64,000 nucleotides of DNA, taken from contig NC_059537.1 of assembly GCF_905220415.1 (NCBI RefSeq), forward strand, positions 3,261,622 through 3,325,621. The letters run 5' to 3'. Below the pieces are notes generated by a model. The model was not told where the DNA came from and searched no databases. It saw only the letters and a program-made list of their open reading frames with translations. The stretch comes from Colias croceus. Lineage: Eukaryota > Arthropoda > Insecta > Lepidoptera > Pieridae. Each line of letters opens with the position of its first letter. Position 1 is the stretch's first letter. Shown piece by piece: positions 38,201 to 53,200 of this stretch. The translations under genes and the position numbers were made by a program.

Positions 38201-41200
38201 TACAGACACGACTTTTCTAGAATTTTATTATATGTATTGATTTACAGTACTGATCATTCAACAATATTATTACAATTATTACAAAAAAATTAAAATAAAA
38301 TAATCAGATTAAGGGATTATCTTTATTTGTGACATTGTAGATACATAGGAACTTTCATTATGCTCTTCTTCATTTTCAATTTCCCTACTGCTATTACCTG
38401 TGTAAATAATCATTTCATCGAAAAATTCACCTTTAAAAACAAAACCAAAAGGGTATGTAATAGCAGCTCTATATAATTCAACACAGAGAGAACACGTGCA
38501 GTCACCACCAATATATGTATAAAGACGACTGACGGATTTTTGACTGACAGGCTACCGTCACCTACCGCCCGAACTGTTTTCGATTGTATACGACCGTGAA
38601 TTGACTTCTATTTCTTTTGAACAAGGTGTAAACTGCAAGTGCATTGTTTAAGGCTCTTACGATTCAATGATTCGGGTGTATACGGAAGTACGACAATTAG
38701 CGAAGATCTGCATGCGCATTATTAATTTTGGAGTACTGTACGAAAGTTATTATCAAAATGGAGGATGACCAAAATAAAACATCAAAATCATAAATATATT
38801 AGATACGAAATGAAATATTAAAACCTAAAATTTGTCGACATGATTTCTGATTTCCTGGTTCCCTTTGTATTTCCGAATTTTTGTGATTGATTGATAATCG
38901 AATCATCGCATGCAATGTCATTTGTTAATGTTTTTATTAAAATTTGGATCTTAGTAGAATAATAATTTTATTATTTTAAATTATTTTTACACCCTATAGA
39001 GGATATTTAAGAATTTTAATGTTTTATTTGGCGACAGTTAACTTCCGTGTTCATTAAACACATGGTCTATATAATTAGAATGTATTTCTGTAATTAATTA
39101 AGGTCAAAGCATGTTTTGAAGAATTAAACTGCTTTGCTCAGTTGCATACTAGGCTTACGACAAACAAACTTTAATTTACCCAGAGTAATTAATAACTTCT
39201 ACAAACACATTACGTGTGTTGTTTGAAGTAAGATTAAAGGCAAAAAAATCAATCTCGCTTTCCATTTAAAGGAAACTTTGGTTTATTTTATTAGGCTATT
39301 ATCGTATAGTGGCTTAGTAGTTTAGATCTCCGCTTATGATAAACCAGCTGTGCCGCTCGGTTTCACTCGCGTGGCTCGTGTTGGTCTTAGCGTGATGATA
39401 TTATAGCCTATAGCCTTCCTCGATAAATGGGCTATCTAACACCGAAATAATTTTTCAAATCGGACCAGTCGTTCCCGAGATTACCGCGTTCAAACAAACA
39501 AACTCTTCAGCTTTATAATATTAAGTATAGATGAACAACATTCTCTTCGCACTTTTCTATACAAGCGGCCTACAAGGTACCTTCAACTCATAATAGAGTC
39601 GTAATAAAAATGATATAAAAGTTTACTCGGATAAAGATAACGGAGTTTAAATTTAGGGCTATAGATAAAAAGTAAACAAATGAGTTTTAAAGCAGCGAGT
39701 AAAGATATTCTTGCTTTGCTATTCATTTCATAAATTATTAAGTTATTATTAGCATTAGATCGATGGGTTCTACTACTGAATTATATACAGAAAATAAATC
39801 TCACTAATAAGATAAGTACAAAAAGTAATAACGTAGTGGTCCTACTGACCGAATTTCGGCTATACACTTTTAACGAAGTCATTACCCTAATGAGAGTTAA
39901 CGTACGTAATAATTGCCATTTATAGAGGTCAAAAGCACTAATTATTATTTATCTGTGCTTATATGGAGCTGATATTTTATTTGCCTTTTAACGTTTCTAC
40001 GACATTACAATGTATCAAAGTAGCTTCTGTATGTATGTATAGATCTTTAAATCTACACAACGAATTTTGATACAGATTTTTTTAATAGATAGAGTGATTC
40101 AAGAAGAAGGGTTTTTTACATAATTTATTAGGTTTTTCCCGCAGTTCCATTAGAGGCAGCGGGACGGAACAGATTAGGGTTTTAAGAATCCGACATAACC
40201 ACAGCTTCATATCCGGGAGCTGGGGGGGGGGGGGGGGGGCACTCGGGGACTGCCGCGGTAAAGCTATTGCATAGCATGCCTTCAAGCCACACCTCCGTGA
40301 CCGTCGGAGTGAGAAGCGTGAGGTTTTTTGTTACGCAATTTCTGGATTCGGTCCCCGCGCTCAAGGCCCGCGATAGAAGCTATGCAATAGCTTAAAAACG
40401 GGTTTAGATAAAGCGAGCGAGGCTGCGGGTGATAAGCTAGTTAAGAATAAACGTAAATTATCTAGTTACATGCAAATTGTCAGACATTACAAGCTGTAAA
40501 ACCTTTGGGTCCAAGGCCCATAGGAATATTCAATTACTAGTGAACGCTCACGACTTTGTTCGCATTGCATGGTGAACTTTGTGGGCCAACTTACTACTGT
40601 TTCGTATTTAGTAGATTACTCTTAGGGCCAATTTTTCAATCCTTAGTTAAAACTTATTCATCGAATATCGTATTAAAGAACCATTTTAAAAATGTATTAC
40701 TTGCTCACTTTTTGACAGTTTTTAGGTTACATCTGTATATTATTGTGTAATACTTTATTGGACGGATAAGAATAAGGATTGAAAAATCAGCCCTTAGTAG
40801 TTTTAGTTTAGACTAGTCACAATCAGTCCAGCCATTTCAAACATACATAGATACTCAAAATTCTTTATCATTGTCGTTTTCTAGTAACTAGATAGGTGTT
40901 TTATTCATCGCTAACATAAAGACAAAGGTATAATCGCATAATTTAGAATCATTAAACAAAATGGGAAACATAATTATTTCTCATAAATATATATCCGCAT
41001 AACATAAATGACATCAGAATATTAAGTGTGACGTTGATTGGTACATTTGACGTGTGTACATATTTCGAGACGTAGAATTTTTTGCTCTTATCTATATTAG
41101 TCCATTGAAAAGTTACATTTGGGGTTGCATTTTTTAGAGGACGCAATTTTATTTTTTGATGTGTAGGGGAGGTCAGTGTGAAGCTATCACCAAGTTTGTG

Positions 41201-44200
41201 GGGTCGCCACCCTTGTCCCACGGCCGCCATCTTGAAAATAGCAGCTGAAATGGTTTTTATGATATATCTCTTGAACTATTTATCTGATATTAAAACAATG
41301 TTAACATTATTTCTTGCAAATTAAATTCTCTATAACTTTGGCTCAGTAAATTTTTGTCGTAGAACTATAAATAAAAAAGTTATAAGCGAAAATGTTAAAA
41401 AATTAGAGTTATTTATATTTTTCAATAAAACTTTATTTTATCATTTTACGAAGAAATGATAACAGACCATTTGTGTAGATTGTTTTTCGAGGAACAACTT
41501 TTATGTACAACATTTTTTAATTACGTCAATAGCTAAGGTTTTACAGCGCTCCGAAGTGAGTACTATTTTTCAGTACTCTTAACTAAACAAGTAAACAGTT
41601 ACATATATTTTGTGTACATACTAATAATAATTTGTTATCAGTAACTGTTTTTTTTTTGTTACTATATTATTTTTAATAATTAATTTTGCAATATTATTAT
41701 TCATAATTAATTATTGACAGTTTTCCCCATCACCCAGGAGGTAGAGCCTGGAAGCGCGTTTTCTTTACCTTGAAAAGAAGGGCTGAAATGTTCTGCAGTG
41801 TGCTTCCATTGTTCTAGAGTCTGGGAAAAGAGCCAATAGCCATTATATTTTGAATAGTTAGTACTGAAAAATAGTACTCACTTCAGGGCGCTGTAAATCC
41901 TTAGTTATTGACGTAATGAAAAAATTTTGTAAATAAAAGTTGTTCCTCAAAAAACAATCTACAAAAATGGTCTGATATCATTTCTTCGTAAAATGATGAA
42001 AAAAAGTTTTATTGAAAAATATAAATAGCTCTAATTTCTAAACATTTTCTCTTATAACTTTTTTATAATTATTGTTCTACAACAAAAAGTTATTGGACCA
42101 AAATTGTAGAGAATTTAATTTGCAACAAATAATGTTAACAATTTTTTTTATCAGATAAATAGTTTAAGAGATATATCGTAAAAACCATTTCAACCGCTAT
42201 TTTCAAGATGGCGGCCGTGGGACACGGGTGGCTACCCCACAAACTTGGTTTTAGCTTCCCACTGACCCCCCCTACACATCAAAAAAATAAAATTGCGTCC
42301 TCTAAAAAACACAAGGTTAGGCCAAAAAAATGTAACATTTCAATGGACTATATGTGTCTATAACTTATCCGTGCAAATGATGAAGTAGAAAAAAGACGTA
42401 CCTAAGTAGGTACGTACACGTAGGTAAGTTGTAATTTTTTATTGCTTTATAACTGTATCATCTTAGTTTTGATAAAGTATATATGCAACTCAGTTCAATT
42501 ATTCAGAGTTGGATTTTTTTAAAACTTTAAATATTCAGATTTTCATTTTATTAACTTCATTACGAAAACAATGAAATCTTCACTGAGTTTTGATCATTCT
42601 TTACTGACTTTTAAATCATAGTAATATCTTTACAATTCCTTCCTCCTCCAATCCTCCTCGTGTAGACTTATACATTCAATTGACATTATAACAAGATAAT
42701 CCGCCAACTTTCCTCACTTACACCGCAACAAGTTATGTAACCATGGTATATATAAGAAGGCTGAGCATGTCAACATAAACTCGTTACGTCCTCGACCTTG
42801 ATCGTACTATGAATATTTTGAGGCATAATATGAGAAATATTGAGTCGTAAAATATATTTTTTGTATGTTTTTTTTTTTTCAATTATTGCTGTAGCCTGTG
42901 TACATATTAAATACCGGATTTTAACTATAATTTTAGATGTTATGAGTCTCTGTCCAAAAATAAATAAAGGATCTGCACCTCGATTCCTGTATTTTGATTG
43001 TGTATAGAGTATCTATCATTATATAAAAAGTATTTGTATCTATCTGATATGCAATCAAACTTCGCTATATTAAAATGATGACGTCATTCAACCCGATTTA
43101 CATCACACGATGTATGTAACAATTCCAGACAAAGCGTACCAGAACTGGCTAATGAGCCAACAAGTTACCATTCTCTGCATTGAATGCAGGAAACAGTTCG
43201 GTATGCGCCCCTTATAGATCACTCGTCGCCGCCCGCCCGTATATGGCCAACGCTGGCAAGCCAAAGACCAGCACTATACATTGCTTACAGCGCTCGAAGA
43301 CAATTAAATTACAATACACTTTGGAAAATCAAAGCTGCCCCGCAATGGATATACAGCGCTTTAAACGCTCGAAAACAGTTAAATCACTACACTTTGGAAG
43401 ACCAAAGCTGTTCCACAATAGACTTCCAGCGCTTACGTAGCTTGCAGACAATTAAATCAGTAGACACTGATTCTGTAAGGGTTAATTGGGTGAACGTTGA
43501 TTGATTTGATTTTGGAACGATGAGATAATAATAGCATAACCACATTGAGTATTGACGATAAAGATCAGAAGGCAGGAAATAAAAGCCAAAAGTTTAAAAA
43601 GGTAACTAAATAATTTTATTACTTTAGTGAAACAAAAAGCAGCCTTGAGAATTTATGAATGAACCTTGCGAATGCATTGAGAGATTACGAAAAGCAACAA
43701 ATTTGAATCATTCATCCAATATGTGAGATTACGCCAAAATTATGGAATCAATATTTTATATTATCTCTATCACCAAATTGGAAAAACTGAACATAAATAA
43801 TACATAGTTAGGCAATGTTACGTAATATCCAAATTTGCCATTTCTATACAAACACAGCCCACTACAAAAACCGTTGGGTATTTACCTGGTTTCATTAAGA
43901 AATACCTACGGCAGAATAAAAACTTCGGCGTAGATATTGGAGGTCAAGCGACCCCGCTCTTAGCCACCTTTCGTGCGAAATTGGCGACTCTTTTTTCGTA
44001 GGCTATATTACACGTCCATGACTTGGCAATTTCCGACCGACTAAGTAATAAAAATCCTAGTGTTTTTGAAGCTGTAATTTAGAAGCTTGATTCTAGGCCA
44101 AGGAAAGAATGTCAAATAAGTGACCTACAAAACATAGAAAAATATTAAATAATGGTCCTGAGAGTTATGTTTAAATCTTCTACCTTTAAGCATCGTAACT

Positions 44201-47200
44201 AAACCTCTGAAGCAGCAAATACTCAAGGACACATAATAACATCAATCAGGCAGTAAATATCCACATATTTAATATCTATGTATAGATAATTCCTCATATT
44301 CTTCTTTGTTTGCTCACACAATTATAACCTGCAGAACATCGTTACTAAACACTTATAACACTGCAACTGTTGACATAAAAGTTATACAATTCACAGGTTG
44401 TTCCCGAAATGTCGATTCTTCAACGTTTGGTTTCAAAAATAGATGTGGTAATAAAACAGAAACATCAAAGGCGGCGTGATGATGCTACGACGCTTATGGA
44501 AGATTATTTCAACGATTCTAAGAATACGTTAATAAAGTTACAAATGTATGTTTTCGACTGTGACACTAATCTATTTCCTTTAAAAGATTGTGAGACGGAT
44601 TAGAAGGAAAACTAAAATTGGTTGCAAAAGTATATCGATGTTATTTTCAGAAATATTCTAGCGGTCTTGGTTTTATAAAGCCTTATTGTTTCACTTTTTA
44701 AATTTAAATAGTTTCTTTGGTACTATCTAATGCACATCAATGTGAATAACATCACCATTTTTAGTAGGATGGAGATAGAGTTAGAAGTTTAAACAAATAT
44801 TTAACGTCCACTTTTTCTTTCCATAATGTGCTAAGGAAAACTATTCTTCCACGACGTAATTCTGTCAAAACTTCTTCAAAAGCTGTCAAAACGCTACGAA
44901 TTATAACCCAATAATTACTAATATAACGGTCTCAAATTCCATTGCGTCACCCATCGGAAGTTCAAACGCATTGAAGAGTTCCAAAAGTCAAATTAGGTGA
45001 CCCTCTATTGTACTGCAAATTTGTATATTGAAGATATCATTAAAGTATTTATTGAAGTTATTGTTACTTATAACATTTATTATATGTGTCTCAGTAATAT
45101 TATGCAAACGCTCTATAGGTACATACTGCATTTAAATTAGAAAAGAAAATACTAGATGAACCGGAAAACGTTGTTCTGCTTGCACACCCGTATAACTTTA
45201 GACTTGGGGTGCGGTACTCTATCTACGTATATATACTATACCTACCTATGTATAGTATACCTAGCTTTTTTTATTCTGCCGCATAAAAAAAAACTAGGTA
45301 TACATAGGAATCTACCGGATATGCTACCGAAAAAAGCAGAATATTTGAACATGCCGTTTCGAATTGATTTCAAATTAATTTGATCAATGCCTTTGCAAAC
45401 AAAAAATTGCAGAGAATTTATATGCAAGTATGTAAGGTGTGTTTATTAGAAAAATTATGACGTAGTTACATAGATAAAGGGCCTACTTCAAGTGGCGGAA
45501 ATTCGCCGATAACACCTATATTTGCTCGTCTATTGTTAGTAGCTTCTATACAATAGCGTCGTTCTTTGGACACAGTTACATGTGTTATTGTGTTCTTTTA
45601 GCCGTCCGTCAAATAATATTCTACTTATATATGTCCTAGAACGTGACTAGATTAAGAATATTTGAGACGATAATTTACACCCAAAATTACCAAGAATTAT
45701 TGAAGTGTTCTAACTTCTAACGTCAATATCAATCAACATTTTTGGATGTCTGTGGAATTAATATTATTAAGAGTTATATTTTAAGAAACAAAATTTTGTA
45801 AAATAAATCCGTGAAATAGCGTTAAGGTCAATAAGACCAAAATTATTGAACTTAATTTTTATTACAGTGATGGATTAACCTTTGAATGAGTTGAGGGTCG
45901 CGAATTTAGTATCAAAATTTTACATATTTTGGTGACACTTAGCCTTCGCAATCTATTTATTTAAATTAGCAAAAGTTACCGAATCTGTACAAGTTAAAAA
46001 CAATGTGTTTTCGCAACCACTTCGAGGAGATATTCAAATTGGTAATTGCAAAAACGACAGCAAAACTGCCTGACAAATTTGCAATATAAATACGATAAAT
46101 GATATCGTCGAAGCGAACGGCTGCTTTTTAAAGGAACTTCATGACAGTCCATTTCGCGGTAGCTTCGACAAAAAATTACTTTACGCATAGCAATTAGCGT
46201 GGACGCGGCATACGTGGGTGGCCAGTAGCATTATCGCTATATCGTTCTTATCACTTAGGTCTTAAGGTTTATAATCGTTAATTGATCGACGATGCAAATC
46301 GGCACGCGTCATCTGTACGTTTTTGTTATAATTATTGACTGTAGGCTGTTTGGAATTCGGATACTATGATTAATTATAGATAAGTGGGTATTGGGTTCAC
46401 GAACATAACGTTATTAAACCTACCTATTTAAACTTGAAGGTATTTCTACTTATTTTGCAAAAACTGCGAGTTGCTTTTTATATCTTGGCTCATTTGCTTA
46501 GTTTTATCTTTTTAAAATTTAAAAAAAAATTCTTCGTGAGACAAAAATGAATAAAATTGCCTGTACAAAGTTTCGCCTCTAATATCCTATTTTTAAAAGA
46601 AAGTAAAAAATTGCATGAACTTAGTTGCAATAATTGCATGCTCTGGTTGGCTGCGCATGGTAACGGATGGTCGATGGATGATAGTTGATTCATTTATATT
46701 ACGATACCTAATATTTCGTATATACCTCATATTTTACCAAACGATGCTATTAACCCACAGCTTTGAGGTCTCTTATAAATGTCTCTAAATCTATCAACTA
46801 ATTTTGATACTATGCGTAAGCATCGTGTTCGCAGTCAATCACTACTAATTTTCATATGTTACATGTAGAGTCAGAAAAGATACAATTTGAATTCCTAACA
46901 ATGAGGAAAACATTTATTCTATAGGTGATTTCTACTTAACGCCTACCCATAGATAACTCTACCATAAAAGGTATGAATAAAGGTAGGTGGTAAGGTAATA
47001 AAAATGATATTGAATTCAAAACATGAACGGCTCCTACATAACTATCGCTTTACTATAACTATGGATGACAATCAGCATATCGATCAATCTTCGACGTGAG
47101 AAATAATACACGTGTTATATAAATGGAAGTAAATACATTTGACTTTATAAATAATAGGGTTTCTCCCAGCATCTTCACTCGCATGCTATTATGCCTCCTC

Positions 47201-50200
47201 CACACTACTCGCGAAGTTCCTCGGCGAAGTACTCTGCCGAAGTTGACTGAAGTCCGCGGTGCTACACTACACACTCGTTCAACTTCGCGAGGAGCGCATA
47301 CGTTCCTATTCAGAACGAACTTCAGGTAACTTCGTGCCCTTTGACTCGGGCGCAAAAACCGACAACAAACGGAAGTCGGCCGAGGCGAGGTAAAGTTGGA
47401 CGAAGTAACCCGAAGTGCCTCTCTACATTATTCTATTCGTCTAACCTCGTTCAACTTCGCGAGTAATGTGGAGGAGGCATTATGAACCATTCCTCAAACT
47501 ATTTTCCATCCTATATTTAAGTAGTGTTTTCACTATAACATTAAATTAACTATCGTTAGTTGATAATAATCTTAGTTTATTAGTAAAATAATTGTGTGTA
47601 TTCAACTTTCTAATTAGGACACGAACTAGTTTTTTAAATCTAAAGACATTATGGTCAAGGGATTCAATAATTAGGACATGAAACAAAATAAATGAGTTTT
47701 ATATAAACAAGAGAACAATACAATACCCCAAAATGACGAACCCATTGTCTCTCAGGCTTGCCTTAAGAAATATTACATTGAAACAAACGAATATACGGAA
47801 AAGAAATCCCCTTTGTGTGGAAAGGATAAAAATATAGCGAAGCGGATAAAACAGCGCAGTAAAAGGGTTATTAAATAAATGGAGCATACGTCAAGATTGT
47901 CTCAACAGATCCTTAATTTGCAGGAGACCTCTTCAGAGCCCGCGGTGACAGGTATAAGGACCCTCAAGTGAAACCCTGTAAAGTGCATTGCATTTATAGG
48001 AAAAATGTTCACTTAGGATCTAGTTTTTCTACTTTTTTATCAAAGCATTTCATTTTCATTTTCGTTGAATTCTATTTACAGGGACGAAAGTATGAGATAG
48101 CGGGAGTAATATGCATCTATTTGAAAATATACATATGGATCGATTAATCGATGAAAATCTATTCACGCGAGTGAAACCGCATATTTGGAATTGTCAGATA
48201 ACTAGCCAGTTACTATCGAGAATTGTAAATTATACGTTATTGCATATAACAAGGAGAGATAACACAGTATCAAACCTAAACGGACACAGATGTAAAAAAT
48301 GTCCCTAAACGTTCATTTCTATCTATTCACTTTTTTATGCTTAGGCTCTTGTTTGCACATAAATAATATACCTATCTACCTACTTTTATAGATGAATTCA
48401 TCAGTACGCTAATTACATGTACAGTAAACACCCTTATATTCTTGTATTGATTGTGCAACACAGTCAATATACTTTACATGTAACAGGCGCCTCGATAATT
48501 ACCATACAAAAAATGAAAAATGAAAATTGCAGTGTCAACGACCGCACGCATAGCATCTGATAGCCTTCCTTGTGTGTATTACCTTCGTACACTGAACATT
48601 ATACCAATTGCTCTCAATTAAACAGACCATAACAGAGGCTGATATTTAATATGGTCCTTTAGGTGTAATGGACAAGGGTCGTGTGGGATTAAATGTGAAC
48701 TTATATAATATACATGCTAATTGCTCATGATTACGAAGGTAGTTTGTCTTAGAATTTAGAGTTCCTACTATATAAACGTACAGGAACATACCGAGAAATA
48801 AGCCAATCTAAAATAAAATACTCCTATTTATTCCACTTTAGACCTTCTCTAAGTACTCGCCTAAAACATCCTTAATATTTATTCTTAATCCTATAGTAAG
48901 TCAGTACAAGTCATCAGTCTTCATTCCCAACTAATAAACAAAACGATCACTCTGCACAACTGCTAGCAAAAGCGCAAGTCCGATTAGCCCTAATCCCTTT
49001 TCTTTATTTTTATAGCTTCTCCCGTCCAATCACCTTAGTTTTAACCTAGATCCGACTCACCGTTTCTTCACCCTTTCATATCTTATCGGCAACAATAGGC
49101 AATTTTATTAGGTAATCATATACAGTACTGCAAACTGCCGTATTGCACGCGAACTGTTACTAGGCGGGTTACAACAAAATACAAATCCCTTTTTATAGAC
49201 CTTTGCTGGAGCTTTTCCGATTTTAATTATGGCGCCGTCACAAACGGAACTATTGCTATGATGAAATGAAAGATATGCTTTAGATAAGGTAACATAATGT
49301 ACCTAACAGTTGAGATAAGACTATAGGTATAAATTAGTAATAAAATATTTTTCTTGTTAAAAAGGAAAACAGTAATGGGAATATAATGCAGTGAATAGCA
49401 GAAAAAGTCCTCTAATTTATCTAAAATTTTATGCCCTAACATACTTTTGTTGTCTTAATATAAGCAATGGCTGGAACAATTGCAATGCTCAACACTTAAA
49501 GCCCAAACGACGCTACCGTTCAATATTTCTTCTCCACCGATGCCAAATGGGCCAAGGTTAAGTCCCTCATCGCCCGTGAAAAGTTAACTTTTTGGAAGCT
49601 GAAAACATTACGTCTAGAGAGCTAAACATCGACGGCATATACGCAAAATTTTTTTGACGTGAAACCTCTTTAGGTGCGTTGAGAGTAAAATTTCAAGGTC
49701 GCGTCATAGCAATAATCTTTGAATCTTGCCAAAGAAGTTTCATTTCTGACACGTGTGCTCAGCACACACGCTCTTTTTCTCTTGTATGACCTAATATAGC
49801 GAATACACTTTCGGTATTGGTGATCGAAGAACTTGATATTTAAGTTTATATATTTCCAATAATTCTTTAAAAAAAACTTTTATTTATCATCGATATCTTA
49901 GTCAAGTTAAATGTTTGAATGAGCGGAAAATAAACATCAATTATAAATTTAAATATTTGCCCAAAACTGAATACATCATATGTTTTTGCTATACATAAAG
50001 TAATAATATATTCAGTACATGTTTATTTTTGAGCTGAAGAAAATTTCCGTAATCACCAAGTTGGGCGACAATTGAATGCGGCTGCATCACATTAATGGAT
50101 GTATTACAATGTTAGGAAGTATTGTAATTAGAAATAATATATAATATCACGTAATATATCTCTTTGTTTTATATCCATACTAATATTATAAATGCGAAAG

Positions 50201-53200
50201 TAACTCTGTCTGTCTGTTATTCAATCACGCCTAAACTACTGAAACAATTTGCATGAGGTATGGAGATATTTTGACACCCGAGAAAGGACATAGGCTACCT
50301 TTTATTGCGAAATATGTACCACGGGCGAAGCCGGGGCGGACCTCTAGTTTGTTATATGATTAGAAAAAAAAAGCTTATAATTGAAGGGGAGCGTTAACCG
50401 CTCAACCACAAGTCACAACATATCAAAATAGTATCAACATACATTGTAATTGTAAAAATATTATCAAGTGACCAAGCATACATAAGACGAACTTTGTTTT
50501 TCATTAACATAATTTATTCGTAGTTCTATCATATTTTCTTACAGATTTACCAACATTCTCCGGCCACCATCTTAGCTTAAAGACGTCACAGTCGAAAGAA
50601 TAATAGACCACATTGGTTAACTATACGTGTGTGTGACAGATATTAACCAACAAATATGTAGGCATAGAACGAGACGGCCTCGAAGTTTTCTCAATAAATT
50701 GTTTTCGCAACTGAGGCACTATCGAGCTCTAAGTGGGTGTGTTAATTATTTGGTTAATTAGGATTAGCATGAACTGTTTGTGCGGTTTAATTCAATATCC
50801 GGGCTATATAAATTGACTAGCTGTGCCCCGCGGTTTTACCAGCACTGCTCTGCTCTTATTGGTCTTAGCTTGATGATATATAGACCTTATTAGCCTTGTT
50901 CGATAAAATGGCTATCCAGTGAAATAATTTTTATAATCGGGCCCGTAGCTCAACTTTATAATATTAGTAAAGATTAAAGTGTACAAATAATAATGCTCCA
51001 AGAACTTTTGTGTAGTAACTTATTGCCCCAACTTTGTTAGTAAACGTAATTAGCGACGGAAAATGGATTTTACGCCAATAAAGCTAATGCAGTTTGAAAT
51101 TTCACAACTCCGGCTTTGACGTGAAATTTAATAAAACTTTGAGGAGCGATGCCAAAAGCGTTGGAGTGTGTTCCGTGAAAAATGCGGCTTAGTGCGAAAC
51201 TTTGTTGTTTAGTGAAAAGGTGTTACATTAGTACCTATGTTATGTATGGGCTGGTTTTCCATTTGGGTTGGAAATTAATATTAAGCTACTTTTCGTTTAG
51301 CTTAAAGTTTGTCTGAACAAACTGGATTTTGTAAATATTTTTTTCTTTCTTATCATAAAAATACATAGCCGTCTCTATTATCAATTTCATCGAAACAGTC
51401 GCAAAATATGTTGAATTTGATTAAACTTAATTTATACTTGAACTTGTGCGAGTTTAAGGCCACGATAATTTCAAAATGCTTAAAGAAAAATATGGTAAGG
51501 TCTGGTAAAAATATGGATGTATGTTTTAAAAACACTGATTTCAATCATACGATGAATCGTAAAATGCACTCGAATGCAATAATTATTTTACCTGCAAATT
51601 GCACCCTAAATGGACTTCCCGGCAATAAAAGGGGTTACTAAGTGACGCTAGGGGCACGAATGTATGACGCACGTAATTAAGTATTACCTAAGGCTACGTA
51701 TAACTTTTAATAAAATCCACTACAATTTATTCATATACCCTCGTGGTTCGTAGATCTATCAGCCATCATTAAGTTTAATTGACAACTGACTAATGGACCT
51801 TAAATGGACCTTTGGACTCTTGATCCTTTGTTTGTATACTATATACCTATTTATATTGCTGTTTGATTAATCAGAGTTTACAATAACCGAATATCCTTCC
51901 CGTATCCTACCCTACAGTAAAAATAAAGGTTTTAGGCCAACAGCTCAAAAATGTCCACGGATCTCAATCCATCTCGTACTTTTCTTCTTTTGTGTAGTCT
52001 GTCTGGCCATTTCTGAAGTTTCATTAAAGACAATAAACAGGTGAGTCAGTGAACTCATTTCCTTCAACGTCTCAGTTTCATAAGCCGCGGTTACGGCGAC
52101 TCAGTCAGCTGTGGGGTGGTTTAAAGTATACCTGGGGTAAGGGCCTTACTTAATTCTGTAAGGCTTTAAAATTACAGGTTTACGTAAGATTATATTAACA
52201 ACTATTTTCATCGCTGTTTTTGTCATTGTTATTTTTGTCAATAAACGTTAACAACTTGAGAGGTATAATTGTAAAAACTAAATATGTTGCATCAATTGTT
52301 CCTGATCATTTAACGCACCCGTTTTTCATTTTTCATTATTATTCACGGGTGCATGTTGCATGAGCGTTCTAATATAAGACGAAAAGCCTTCCGAAATACA
52401 TTCATCGATCAAAAAACATATTGTTCCTGAAAAGTTGACAACTTCGCACGAAGATCATAAACGTAGATGAGTCGCACAACTTGATTAATGATTAGCCAGT
52501 ACCTAACAAAGGTCACACCACGAGAGGCAAGAACAAAAGAATTCGAGGCCCAATTCACACTTCCCACATCCACTGGATGCATTGCCACATATAATAAGAC
52601 AATGCTTTTATCTAGCGTACACAATGCGGGTCGGGTTAGCTTTGCGAACAAAGCTGTTCCTTGCATTGTTGTAGAAATGGCGATATGCATTTCCATCCAT
52701 ATCCATACATAATGAATTACTAGATCGACGATTCACTTTCTTCTATATAGAGAAAAACTCACGAAGACCAGGAATATAATTTCCAGTTGGTAAAAGAAAA
52801 ATTAATGCTGATTTACACAGGGTCAGTAGACAGGTCAGAAGTCAGTCGCGGCGCCGAATTTCGGCGCCGCGACTGACTTCAACTGTTTACTTAGACTTCA
52901 AGCCTCTGTACTGACTTCAAATCTGTTTACACAGGGTTTTTTTTCGAGTCAGCACTGATTTGCCTCGAATTTGTAGTCAGTTACTGACCCTGTGTAAATC
53001 AGCACTTAGACGTGTTCCGAAGATAATTGTGCATCCGGTGGCGTGCATCCTACTACAGAAATAACAGCATCAAACAGGCTAATTACAGGACCAATGACGC
53101 AGATGTTACTGTTACAATGTAACGTTATTGGGTTATGTTTATCAAACAACGAGTCGTAATTTAATTATTTTATGTTTTATTTATTACTAGTTATGCCGCA

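Noticed and set aside
43180..43504. Two overlapping frames of 86 and 106 residues
   Set aside because: They arise from the ~65-bp degenerate repeat; codon pattern follows the repeat, not a protein.
44409..44603. 64-residue open frame on the plus strand
   Set aside because: No motif, no splice or promoter context, and length expected by chance in 64 kb.
52409..52712. Overlapping open frames of 95 and 74 residues
   Set aside because: No recognisable domain; opposite-strand overlap and AT-rich intron context argue against a gene.
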